Assembly (NCBI RefSeq): GCF_020171115.1
Contig: NC_058099.1
Coordinates: forward strand, 100,306,001 to 100,370,000
Origin: Neogale vison
Lineage: Eukaryota > Chordata > Mammalia > Carnivora > Mustelidae
Direction of reading: 5' to 3'
DNA: 64,000 nucleotides
Numbering within the stretch: the stretch's first letter is position 1; every line of letters begins with the position of its first letter. The translations under genes and the position numbers were made by a program. Below the pieces are notes generated by a model, which did not search any database, was not told the origin of the DNA, and was given only the letters and a program-made list of their open reading frames with translations. Positions 36,054-46,818 of this stretch are shown here, piece after piece.

Positions 36054-36480
36054 AGAAACCTGCTCCCGGAGCAGAACAAACCCTTTGGAGGAGAACAAGG
36101 GTCTCCTGTCATGAGGCCAGCCCAGAGTGGTAACCAGGAGCCCCCCAACATTTGGGAGCATCAGGCCCTGCCCCCAGAGGTCACTGCAGGAGACCCCGGC
36201 AGACGGCCCTGGAAGGTGACACTGGCCCGCTGGGGACCACGCGCACGCAGCAGCTCCAGCGGGACAGCGGGGAGACTGGCCAGGACCTCCCCCGTGGGAA
36301 TCCGTCACCGGGAGCCTCAGCCCCGAGGCGCGTCCCAGCCTTGCCGCCCCCCTCTCAGCGCCGTGGTCTTCCCGGCCTTGGGATTCGCCACGGCTTCCCA
36401 CAGCCTCCAGCCGGGCACCTGCTGCTCCCTACCCCCAGGGAAGCCGCCAGCTCCCCTGCCCCAGACCTTCACCTGAGTTC

Positions 36481-36780
36481 ACTCGTCTACAGCTGGGATG
36501 CTCGGCGCGAACATGAAGCTTCGGGACGTCCTTCCATCCCGCCGCGGGGGCCCGCGCCGCCGACCCCCCACGGAACTCCGCCTCTGCCCCCTGGAGCCCC
36601 GCGCCGTCCACGCCCTCCTCCCCAGCGCGGGCAGAGACGGTGCACCTGTTCGGACACGTCACGGTGGTCACGCAGTGAACGGCACGCGGGAGCCGGCGGG
36701 GCCAGGAGCCCGGCCTTCAGCGTGGGTGAGCTCGGAGGATGAGCCGATGGTGCCGCCGTGCGTCTCGGAGATGAAGTCTG
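36481..36780. promoter_or_regulatory. CpG island
   Basis: CpG is very dense (about 24 CpG in 36481-36660 by hand count), with GCCGCGGG and CCCGCGCCGCCG motifs. This is the usual look of a constitutive promoter or orphan CpG island. No start site or coding exon could be assigned. The downstream AAGT-rich LTR or SINE sequences are not part of it. Confidence 0.6.
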
Positions 36781-37661
36781 TCACGGGACAGTCCCCAGGT
36801 CCCTTCCTTGCCCTCACTTGCCAGTGGCATGGGCTCTCACCGAGTCCTTAAATCCGTGTCCCCAGGGAGGGGCCGATCCCCCTGGCGGGGGGCGCCCCGT
36901 GTGGGAACCGCACAGGAGCCCCGTGCCCCCTCGGTGAGGTGCGGGGCTCCCGGCTTCCTTCTCTCTCACCTCCAGCCTCGTCCCGCTAAAGCCCCGGGTG
37001 TCCGGACGGACCAGCGACTCGGGTCCCACCCTGCTCTGCCGGCCTCCCTGGGCACTGACGCAGGGACACGGCCACCCTCCCTGGCTGCCTCCCTGTGCCC
37101 CGTGGGGCCTCTCGGGTCGGGTGGCCAGACGTAGCAAAGCACCGGACACCGAGTTGAACAGGAATTTCCGAGACGTGGAATAATGACCGAGTCCAGGTGT
37201 GTCTCATACTGACACAGGACATACTTACATTCATAAAATAACCGTTTACCTAAAATTTACATTTTAGCTGGGCAGCCTGCATTTTATCGGGGGACAGTCC
37301 CCAGGGGCACAGCGACCTGATTTCCCCACTTCACTTGCATCGGTCCAGCCACGAAGCGACCCGCACTTAGGGAAGAGACTCTGTAGTCCATGTGGTCCCT
37401 AAGTCCCTTTATCCCCCTGGGCACAGACCGTGAACTTTGCAGCTCAGTCTCGTCCTTCCAGACCAGGACCTTGGGCCCTCAGGTCCCACCCAAAGCCATG
37501 TGCCTCAGCGATTCGCTTTCCAACAGCCCAGTGATCTAGAGGTGACTGTCACCCTCTCCCAGGCAGGCCTCTGTGGGGACTGGGCTGGGCCTCGCATGGC
37601 CTTCGTCCTGGTCCTTACCCGTTACCTAACTAGACTCACAGGTGCAGACACACAACACGGT

Positions 37662-37690
<29 letters not shown>
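37662..37690. repeat. (CA)n microsatellite
   Basis: About 14 uninterrupted CA units, likely polymorphic. Confidence 0.97.
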
Positions 37691-37692
<2 letters not shown>

Positions 37693-39194
37693 TACCCCCC
37701 CACAATGAATACACCTGACGTGAAGATGCAGACACAGGGTGGTGACGGCCACGTGAAGACAGGCAGAGGCTGGGGGGTACAGGCACAGGCCAAGGAACAC
37801 CGGGGGTCACGGCAAGCTGGAAAAGGCAAGGACAAGCCTCCCTTAGAGGCATCCGGGGCGGGGGGGGTAGCCCCGTGGACAGCTTTCCTGCAGACTCCTG
37901 GCCTCCAGACCTCAGAGAGGGTAAGTTTCTTGTCATTCGAACCGCCGGGTTGGGGTCTTGTCAGGAACAAAGTGGCGGCAACCAACCAGGAAGTGAGCTC
38001 TGTTATCCTGCCGACCCAGAAAACACGGGGCTAAAATTGGCAAATCTGATAAGAGGCATCTGGGAGCTAAGCTCAGGCTTAGACACATGAAACCCTGCAG
38101 GGTCTGACCTACAAGCCGGGCAGGAGATGGTGCACCACTCCAGCCGGACTACGGAACCTTCCCCTGGCTTCTGGAAAACCCAGGGCCCGGCCGTGGCTGC
38201 AGGATACAGCTGTGCCAGCAGAAAGCGTGGGGCAATGCCACGTGGGCCGGGCCCCTGGGGGGATGCCAGGGGCCGCTGGGATAGGCTCCTGTGGGGGAGG
38301 GCAGGGAGGGTGGTAGGCTGGGGGCAGATTCGGGAAGGGGACCGAGGTGACGCTAACTGTCTTCCTTTAGGTCAGCAGTGCCCATGCTCAGAGCGTGTGC
38401 CCCGTGGAAAGCCTCTGCACGTGTCTTCCTGTGTGTGGACCCCAGGCTGCCGACCAGGAGCAGAGCATGCTGCTCCCCAGGCGGAAGGTCCCTTGCACCA
38501 CAGAGAGAGGGACCAGGCAGATGACCTGGCCGTGAGCAGCCAGGGGAGAGGCTCACCTAGAACCAGCTTCCGTGTGCGGCTCAGCTGGAGAGGCGGACGC
38601 CAGCTGCTGTGTCCTCTCGGGCACAGGACCCCAGGGACAGCACTCGGGGCTGTCTGCCATGGTGCCAGGGCCCCTCGGCCCAGACACAGGGGCCTGGGAC
38701 ACTCGGTGTCCCACTTACCAGCGTCCCCAGGCTGACCCCGGCTGGCTTGGCTCCCATCTCCCCTAGGAGTTGAGGGCGGCAGGCGGTAAATCAAGGTTCC
38801 CATAAAGCACCCCCTCGCCCCTGCCATCTTGCCCCCGTGGCCCCTGCTCTCCCCTCCCCCCTTCCCCACCTTTTCTCTGAAATGCGGGATCCTAAGTTCA
38901 CGAAAACTTTTGATCCAGATCCTGCTGTAAAGATTAAAAAAAAAAGAGAGTTAATCCCTATGTTTATAGAGATTATGTGTTCCGTTCTGTACTCTATCCT
39001 GGTAAAAACCGTCAGGGCTATTTATAAATTCTGGAGTAAAGTAAGCCACTGGCTAGCTCAGGAGGCATTTGAAGACCATTTCAACAGCAGGTAACGATTC
39101 TGAGGCCCGAGTTAAAAAAGACGTCTGGGTCCCCGTGAAATGTCGAGCCTGCCTGGTGTCCCCCGGAATGCGCATTGTGGCTACCGGTGGCTTT

Positions 39195-39290
39195 GTCCCC
39201 AACCCTGTCACCAACAGCTGTGGGACCACAGGCAAATTTCAGTTCAAGTTCCCGCGCCTCAGTGTCTCCAGAGTTAAACTGTGAATGAAG
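39195..39290 (+). mobile_element. MIR, sense
   Basis: 'agctgtgggaccacaggc' with aaatttcag, then 'gcgcctcagtgtctccag' and agttaaactgtgaatg, follows the sense MIR core (agctgtgtgaccttgggc, cctcagtttcctcatctg). Confidence 0.55.
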
Positions 39291-39638
39291 AAGGCAGCAA
39301 GGCCGGATGTGGCTGCGGGACGGGCCAGTCACCGCCCCGGGAAACTGAGGACTGGACGCACCAGCCGCGGCTGTCCCTGGCCAAGAGCGTCAGTTCTCAC
39401 ATGTCAGAAACGTCGCCTTCCTTTTCATCGGCAGTAAAAGGCTCGCCCCGGGTCCTGCGGCGCGGGAGGGGCAGCGTCTGCGCTGACGGGCGCCCGCGGA
39501 CCCGGCTGTGTCTCTGCTCTCGCAGCCTCCTGCTCCTGCTCCTGCTCTGCGGACCCTCTTGTCAGGCACCTGCCTCGTCCCCGTCACAGGGGCTCTGACT
39601 TCCGTGACCACCCCATAAAACATTCCCAGACTTCCCTG

Positions 39639-39825
39639 ATTTTTTAAAAAGATTTAATTTATTTTTTCATAAGAGACAGTGAGAAAGAGAGAGAGAGACA
39701 GAGAGGCGGAGGGAGAAGCCGAGTCCGGCTGAGCAGGGAGCCCGAGGCGGGACTCGATCCTACGACCCTGGGGTCATGACCTGAGCTGACGGCAGACGCC
39801 TCACCGACTGAGCCACCCAGGCGCC
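39639..39825 (-). mobile_element. CAN-SINE, antisense, older caniform type
   Basis: Tail atttttt...aaaaagatttaattt, a (GA)n block, 'gagcagggagcccgagg', box B region gactcgatcctacgacc and head 'ccacccaggcgcc'. Flanked by cttccctg at 39631-39638 and 39826-39833 (short TSD). Lacks the mustelid CTACTTGTGATC tract, so older than the copies at 25.9 and 35.8 kb. Confidence 0.95.
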
Positions 39826-39937
39826 CTTCCCTGCTCTTTTTTACGCTCACAGCCTGGATCTCCATTCACTCGTGTTTGTCTTTGTGCTGTTCCCTGTCTG
39901 GGCCACCTCATGCCTTGTTACCACAATCGTCTCTTTA

Positions 39938-40120
39938 AGGGGCGCCTGGGTGGCTCCTTTGGTGACGTGTCGGACCCTTGATTTCAGATCGGGTCATGAT
40001 CTCTGGGTCCTGGGATCCAGCCCTGGGTCAGGCTCCCCGTTTAGTGGGAAACCTGAGATTCTCTCCCTCTGCCCCTCCCACCCGTGCTCTCTCTGTCTCT
40101 GTAAATAACAACAACAGCAA
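39938..40120 (+). mobile_element. CAN-SINE, sense, diverged
   Basis: Head ggggcgcctgggtggctcc, a diverged box A region, box B-like gggatccagccct, the 'ccccgtttagtgggaa' block (family ctccctgctcagcgggga) and a CT-rich part ending in an interrupted A-rich tail (taaataacaacaacag). It lies about 110 bases from the antisense SINE, so the two form an inverted SINE pair. Confidence 0.9.
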
Positions 40121-41638
40121 GACTGTGTCTGTCACCTCCCAGCACTCTGCTCTCCGCACGTCCGTCTCATGCTTTCAACCTGCAGCCGCCCCCAAACCAA
40201 GCTCAGTAGCTGTGCCTGAGGCAGGAGGACGCCTTGAGACACCGTGGACTTGAATCTGCAGCTAGACCGTTCCAAGTCCCCTTCAGCGGCTCAGTGAAGG
40301 CGCGAAGGTCCTGGGCTCGAGCTTCCGCATTACCCTCCTTCCCTACTCACCGCACGCAGAGTGTGCCAAGGGCTCACCCCAGCTACTGCCCTGGGCCTCC
40401 TTCCTCTGTTGTCTTTCCCAAAGTGACCCTTTGATGCTCTTACTTGACTTATTCTCTTATTGTCTGTGTCTGTGATGCTCTGGCATCTGGGGCCTGGCTC
40501 TCCAGTGGGGTGGGGGGGGCACCACTACCTCTTCTAGGCTTACTTAATTCCTGGAGATTGCAAGTAAGTCAGTGTGGAAGGTACCTTTCATATGCAAACC
40601 AACCAACAGGAGCTCACACCTCCTCTACCAGGCTCTGACACATGCTGGGCCATATTTCTCTGCCATAGTCACCCCAGGGCCAGGTGCGACACCGTTTAGG
40701 ACTCCCCACCACCCCAAAGTCCACATAAATGATTCAAACTAGCTAATCCTACCTGGCCACCCCCTCCTCTTGAGAAGATAGCCAACTCTCTTTTCAGTGG
40801 ATACCATGTCCTGATCTCTTGGTCTCACCATACCTAAATGCTAAACAGACCTACATTTTAAAACACGTTCCAAGCTAGCTTTGGCAATAACAGGAAGAAT
40901 GGGATTTTCCTTTCTTGGGCATTGATGTCTCATGAAAGTCTGGATTCAAAAGAGTAAAGGAGCTGATAAGCACGTGGGCTGGAGGGGACAGAGCACTGTG
41001 GGAAGGCAAGACGTTGAGGACCAAGATGGCGGCATCATGATTTCCTAACAAGGAAGGGCTAGACAGATGATGGAGAGGGTCACATTGTATTTCCAGGTGG
41101 AGACAAGAAGTAGGAAGGTGAGAATAGCTAATTTAAGTTATCCTGAAGGCAGAAAAGGAGAGACTCCCCCAGAAAGGCTGAATAACAGTATTGAGAGAGA
41201 AAATAAAATGCACAAGGACACACTTGGGTTGGAGATCCCCAAAATGGGGCTCCAGAAGCAATAGCTCAACACTTGGAATTTGCTTCCCAAATCCAGTCTC
41301 CTCCTGGATTGTTAGTTGTTAAATCTATGATTTCAGTGTCTCCTGGGCCAGACTGGTGGGAGAGATGCGCGCAATCCTCTATTTCGAGATCTGTACGAGG
41401 ACTAGTGGTCCCTCCCCCACCCTGCCCAACATGGGCTTCAGACCTGCTGGTGCCGCAGGATCCAGTTTCCTGCCTCTGATCATTTACATGCCTGCACCAT
41501 ATCCTATTGTTTCTCTTCCTCCTGAGAGCCCATGTATGCCCACCCCCCATCCCCATTGCTTTCTTTACACAGTCCTGGCCCCACAAGGATCAAAACAACT
41601 AAGAGTAAGAACGGCCAAAAGAATAGTGGCTTATCCCA
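40121..41638. other. unique DNA
   Basis: Nothing recognised. Start of the AT-richer central block. Confidence 0.4.
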
Positions 41639-41775
41639 GTGTCTCTCAACCTTCAGTGTATGAAGGAATCACCCAAGAATTGTGCTAAATGCTGATTTTA
41701 TTAATATGCAGATCAGCAGACTTGAGTGGGAATGAGATTTTGAATTTCTGACAAGGTCTGCTAGTTCAAGGAATG
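41639..41775 (+). mobile_element. MER5-type hAT DNA transposon remnant
   Basis: Begins with cagtgtctctcaaccttcag and 'gaaggaatcaccc', later gattttgaatttctgacaag, matching the non-autonomous MER5 order (cagtggttctcaaac, agaatcacc, gaatttctaacaag). Internally decayed. The family is an old Charlie-mobilised MITE. Confidence 0.65.
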
Positions 41776-42334
41776 CACCCTGAAGAAAAAGGGTATCAAC
41801 GACATACTTAGTTCTCTTTCCCAGCAAGGGGCTGGTGCAGAGACTGTGCTCCATATAGTCTGAGGGAAGCAGAGAACTTCCATGTTGCTGCTCCATGATG
41901 GGGCCTGCATTCTCAAAGTCACCCCAGAGTCAGAATGGCTGCTGCAGATCCCACCATCACATCCACATCCAGCCAGTGGAAAGGAGGAAAGGGTGGAGAG
42001 GCAGAGGTCAGGATGCCACCCAGTGTCCTCTGAAGGAAGGCTGTAAACAGCTCTTCCACTCAGGCTTTCATAACATTGCTCGGAACTGCCAAAGTGAGCC
42101 AGAATATTGCCTTTGTTACAGAGGTTCTGTGCCCAGCTAAGAGCTATTTGTTTGTTTTTTAACTGTGTAGACTGGGTGAAAGGATCCTGGGGGAAAGCCA
42201 AGATTGCATGCATGCCTCTGAGGGTTTAGGAAGATGTCGGGCATTTATATAAGAGATATGCATTATTATTTGAATAAAAGGAACAGCCATGACCCCATGA
42301 ATAACGGATAATGACTGTGTAGTCGGAACTACGC

Positions 42335-42490
42335 GTCAGATAATGTTCTAAGTGCTTTATGTGTTTCCATTCATTTAGTTCTCAAAATAACCTCATGAGC
42401 AGAGAGGCAGAAGGAGATGATGTAGCTGCCCTGGTCACACAGCTGGATAATGATGGGGTGCGGACTCTGAGCCGTTGTTTCCCGGCAGTA
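42335..42490 (-). mobile_element. MIR, antisense
   Basis: 'ctaagtgctttatgtgttt', 'tcatttagttctcaaaata' and acctcatgag, then agagaggcagaaggag and 'ctggtcacacagctgga' follow the whole antisense MIR. This is the best preserved MIR in the window. Confidence 0.85.
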
Positions 42491-42828
42491 CGCCCCTGAC
42501 CTGCCAGAGTGCGGGTAAAATTTTAACAACCTGCCCTTTCAAAACAAAAAAGAAAAGGAAAACTCCCCTGGCTGGACACGCTTGCCAAATCCCATGGTGT
42601 AAATACTCCCAGCTACCAGTGTGACGACCAGCTCAGCCAGGAAGGGATCCTGGCACACCATCATCACTGGGGGAGGGGGGAACCCCATCTTGTGGGCTCA
42701 TGCAGTATTTGCCCCCCACGGGTGCACAGGTATGGGTGTCCCCAGGAGCACAAATGTATCCTGTAGCTAGGTTTGGGGCAGTCACTCCTTTTGCCTTGAA
42801 TGTTTTATGTTATCATGAGTTTCCGTCA

Positions 42829-42946
42829 CTGGATCTTGAAGAATTTAACAACCAGCTTGTAAAATTCTCAACAAAATGCACACAATCCTGTGAGAAATGT
42901 CCTGGATCTTGAAGAATTTAACAACTAGCTTGTAAAATTCTCAAAA
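42829..42946 (+). repeat. 73-bp tandem duplication, 1.6 copies
   Basis: The unit starting ctggatcttgaagaattt at 42829 recurs at 42902, exactly 73 bases later, and matches for 43 bases with one mismatch. A weaker third echo (aatttaacagctggct) follows at about 42947. Likely a local duplication by replication slippage. Confidence 0.9.
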
Positions 42947-43887
42947 ATTTAACAGCTGGCTCTCATGACCCAGTGGGAGCAGAATCTGGCCACCACTGCC
43001 CACAGCAGGATGCTTTACGAACAACTTAAAGCTAAACGGCACGCGTCTGTGTTCCTTCAAGTCAGTGACCTTTGTCATTTCAGCCAACGGGGACTCCAGA
43101 GCAAGGGCTCATCTCTCTTGCCCATTGCTGACTTCTTGGTCCCGACATCTCAGGAGTAACAAGTACAATTTAAAATACATTTTAGAAATCTCATGTTCCA
43201 AAGGAGACGCACTCAGCAATCTCTGCCTTCCTGTTTCTTGTCATCCTGGCCTGTCTTGGACTCACGTTAGCAGCGCATGTGACTTTAACGGGGAAATACA
43301 GCCCCTACCATAGGGCATTTTGGCACTAACTACTAAGGCCCCTTTCAGTGTTTTAGATGGCCTATCTCAAGAAAGCCAGCATTGGGAATGACTTCCTTTA
43401 AGCTATGGAGCTGTATCTGTGTCCCAAGAACTCAGCATGGTGTGGGTCTCTTGGCATGTCACAGTCCATCCTAAGGGTCATCCTTGTGTGGGGTCAGGGG
43501 AGGAGACAATGCTGTCAGAGTTCATGGGAAGTTTGGACTGAGAGCCCTCAGACTCTCAGAGCGTCTTGGTTGTACCTACTTATCCTTCCAAGAAGATTCT
43601 CTTTCAGGGAGGTTTTCCACCTTCTCTAAATAACTCCTTGAAAACTGGATCGAGCAGATGCAGATGAGATTTGGGCAAATGCTGGTTTTTCTGCTTCAAA
43701 GACCCAGCTCCTTAGACTTGCAAAGCCCTATTCCCCACCCTTTAAGATTTAAGATGAGACACAGCAGTCATGTCCTCTCAGGGGCCCTGCGGTGGCTGTC
43801 CACTGGGACTGGCATCTTCCCAGGTGCCATGGCGCTTGTGGTCTTCTCTCATGGTCTTTATCTCCTCTTCTGTAGGCCTGGTTGGCT

Positions 43888-43944
43888 TGTTATTTTAGGT
43901 GCCCCATTCCCTCTTAAGCAGCTATTTCTGGATTCAGGCTGGGA
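43888..43944 (+). repeat. left arm of a perfect 57-bp inverted repeat
   Basis: All 57 bases are the exact reverse complement of 44603-44659. The match stops abruptly at both ends. Arms are separated by 658 bases. I cannot match the arm to a transposon terminus. Confidence 0.95.
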
Positions 43945-43949
43945 CCACT

Positions 43950-44070
43950 CGACTATAAAATTCGCGATGACATGGGCTTTTCTTTGTGGACTGTGGATTC
44001 TTCGTATCTCCTAAACTGCTTGGCATCAAATAGATGCTCAGTCCCTCATTCTTTAATTAACGTGACAGAC
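43950..44070 (+). mobile_element. possible L2 3'-end fragment
   Basis: 'atctcctaaactgcttggc' with atcaaatagatgctcag resembles the L2 3' end (ccagcacctagcacagtgcctggcacatagtagatgctcaa). Short and diverged, so uncertain. Confidence 0.4.
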
Positions 44071-44602
44071 AGATAGAAAACTGCATGCCATGTCCTTACC
44101 GGGTTATTGGGGTTTAGAAGCAAGTCTTCCATAAAAACCACAGTTGTATGCTATTACATTACAGAATTATTTCTTCTGACTCTGCCATGGAAGAAAGGTT
44201 TAGAGTTAGTGCATGGAAGGTTCAAGAAAGAAGATTATAGTTCAAGCTAGGTAAAGGCTTTCTACATTGAAAGGTGTTCAGAAAATAGAAGTGCTTTTGG
44301 TGGTGTTGGAGTCCACATATTTTATTATCCTATAAAAATTGAAGTTGTGGGTAAAATATTTACACGGGTGCAGTTGATGAACCAAAGGAAAGAAGTCTAC
44401 AGATTCCGTGATCAAGTCTTAAATTCAGGAGATTAACTTAGTTTGGGTTCCCCTAAAAGTAAACTTAGAACAGATTTTAATGCATGTGGTTTAGATTAAG
44501 TCACAATCCTGGGATTAAAATATATATAGTGAAATAGATTCATAGTCACACTGAAAATAGAGTTGAGGACTCAGGGTCTTCTTCTCCAGAACCCTTATTT
44601 GC

Positions 44603-44659
44603 TCCCAGCCTGAATCCAGAAATAGCTGCTTAAGAGGGAATGGGGCACCTAAAATAACA
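44603..44659 (-). repeat. right arm of a perfect 57-bp inverted repeat
   Basis: Exact reverse complement of 43888-43944. The flanking bases differ immediately outside the match on both sides. Confidence 0.95.
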
Positions 44660-44859
44660 GATGTCCAAGATAGGGTCCTTTTCTAGCATCTGAGGCCTGG
44701 GAATGTCTGCCACTTTCCTTTTACCGTTGCTTATATATCCTTAGAGAAATTTGCCAGGTAACATATCTCACCTAGACTCAGGCTTGCAAGAAATCCTCAA
44801 ATCTAGAGCAGAGGCCCAAAGTGAATAATGGTAGAGGAAATACTTGTGAGTCAACTGGA

Positions 44860-46150
44860 CTAACCACCCTGAGATTTGTCTACAAACACACACTCCAAGA
44901 GCAAAACCAAAGGCAGAAAAGAAAGAAAACGTACGGGGTGGGTAAGCAGGACAGCATAAGCAAACAGAATTGACCCCAGAGGAAACAAAGATAATCCAAA
45001 GAAAAGAAGAACTATTTTTGAATCTCCAGTCAGAGATTTAACCCATAAGTTAATAGAGTAATTTTCAGAAGATATAATCAATAGATTCTTCAGAAAAACA
45101 AAGCAGAAAAACAGAATAAGTTCATGGAATTAAAAACATAGCACCTTGGGATGCCTGGGTGGTTTAGTCGGTTGAACGTTCAACTCCTAATCTCAGCTCA
45201 GGTCTTGATTTCAGGGTCGTGAGCTTGAGCCTGCATTGGGCTCTACACCAAGTGCAGAGCCTGCTTAAACAAACAAACAAAAAACAAACAACCAAATATA
45301 GTACCTCAATAAAACAATCTAAGAAACTAACTAAAGGAAAGATTTGGTGAAATTTCCCGGAACAAAGAGGTGAGGAACAAGAGAGAGAAAGCAAGAGCAG
45401 TTTCAGAAAACCAAGAATAAAACAAAGACACTGAGAGTATCCAAAAGCAGAAGGCATATGAGCTGTCAGGGAAGAAGACCAATTCTGACAGAAGGGTTTC
45501 CACTAGCAGCACTGGTTTTCTGAAAAGGATGGAGGAATGGCTTGAGTGTTCTTGGGGAAATGATTTAGAGCTTAAAATTCTATTCCCAGCCAAGCTATAA
45601 TCAAATGTGAGTACAAAACAAAAAAGACACTTTCAGACAAGTGCAAAAACCTTGTAAAGTTCTCTTCCCATCCATGTATGTATCTTCCTGAAAATAAGAT
45701 TTCTTGAGAAGATATGGTAGCAGAAGCCACATGAACAAGGGATCCAGCAAAGGGGGGGAGGGCAGGATGGCATTCAAGAAACAAGGGTCGTAATCCAAGG
45801 GTGCGTGAAAAGCAATCCAAGGGTACCAGCTTGTACACCAAGGCTGGAAAGAAGATGGAAGAGGAAAATGTGTCTTTTTCTTTTTCAGCAATTGCAAATT
45901 AGGCATTTTTCCCAATATGATAATATTTATGCAAATAATCTGAACTCAGAAGAGAAAATAAATGAATTGAATGGATGTTCCCATGCACACGCGCACATAC
46001 CCCACCCGCCCCCCACCCCCGGAATGTACACAATCCTCTGTGGGTAGTGTCCTGGCACCTTGACAGAACTTGCTTCTGGGCAGTGATGTGGGGAAGGGAG
46101 TAAGTGGTGGGGTCAGGCTGGGGATGTTTCTGTAACATTTTTATTTCTTT
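44860..46150 (+). mobile_element. HAL1/L1 ORF1-like element, sense, split by a SINE
   Basis: A-rich sequence that follows the HAL1/L1M ORF1 order: 'agatttggtgaaatttcc', 'cagtttcagaaaaccaag', 'taaaattctattcccagcc', 'cactttcagacaagtgca'. The plus-strand frames are broken. It is interrupted by an older SINE at 45147-45297. A TG/CA and C-rich low-complexity patch lies near 45990-46020. The end towards 46150 is approximate. Confidence 0.6.
45147..45297 (+). mobile_element. old CAN-SINE, sense, short form
   Basis: Head ggatgcctgggtggtttagtc, middle gatttcagggtcgtgagc and 'gagcctgcattgggctct', ending at 'gcagagcctgcttaa' directly followed by a CAAA-rich tail. It lacks the CT-rich region, as some old carnivore SINEs do. 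A decayed duplication (catagcacct / tatagtacct) flanks it. Confidence 0.85.
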
Positions 46151-46783
46151 TAAAAGAAAAGGCACAGAAAATCAATGAATATGATCTTGGCACTGATGGA
46201 GGTTTTGTTTTGATTGTTTGTTTGTTTTTTAAACATCTTAATGGAATTCTAGTCAGCATGCTATAATCTGCTTTAAAATATTTAAAGTATATACCTGGAA
46301 AAGTTTTGGCATACGTGTACAAGCGTACCACAGAACCCGGCACCACAGTCAAGGTAATGAACACACCCATAGCCCCTCGAGTTTCCTTGTGCTGCCCGGG
46401 ATCCTTCCTCCTGACCCCACGTTCCTCCCCACCCCCAGGCAAACATTAATATGCTTTCAGCCACCCAAACATGTTGCATATCCTCGAGTTTCACATCCAC
46501 GGACTCACGCAGGAGGCTGGTCTGTTGATGAAATGTACTTAAGAATGACATTTCCTTTCCAGCCCAAATCACTAACTTACCAGTCCTGGTAACCACCAGT
46601 CCACTCTGTTTCTAGGAGTTTAGCTGTTAAAGATTCCACACCAGCAATATCATCCAATATTTGTTTTGTGCTGCCCGACCCATTGGCGTAATGCCCAAAC
46701 GTCACCCATGGTGTTGTCAGATGGCAGGATTTCCTTCTTTCTCGTGGCTGAGTAATATTCCATCATGTGTGTGCATGCGTGTG

Positions 46784-46818
46784 TGCAGTCAAATGCTCTA
46801 CCACTGAGCTATACCCCC
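46784..46818 (-). pseudogene. tRNA-Cys(GCA) 5'-half retrocopy
   Basis: On the minus strand the 35 bases from 46818 down to 46784 equal the first 35 bases of mammalian tRNA-Cys: acceptor GGGGGTA, box A tagctcagtggtagagc, and the anticodon arm ending exactly at anticodon GCA. The next base departs from the tRNA. The T arm, box B, 3' acceptor strand and a poly(A) tail are all missing, so no tRNA can be made. Flanks share CATGTGTGTG (46764-46773 and 46824-46833), but this is simple repeat and weak as a TSD. Confidence 0.88.

Larger units (their letters stand above)
36066..39194. other. GC-rich unique DNA
   Basis: No recognised gene. Holds a CpG island and a CA repeat, listed separately. A short AT-rich island at 38870-39095 holds an open frame that runs into a GTAACG donor-like site (see findings). 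Confidence 0.4.

Noticed and set aside
46784..46818. Functional tRNA-Cys gene
   Set aside because: Box B, the T arm and the 3' half of the acceptor stem are absent.
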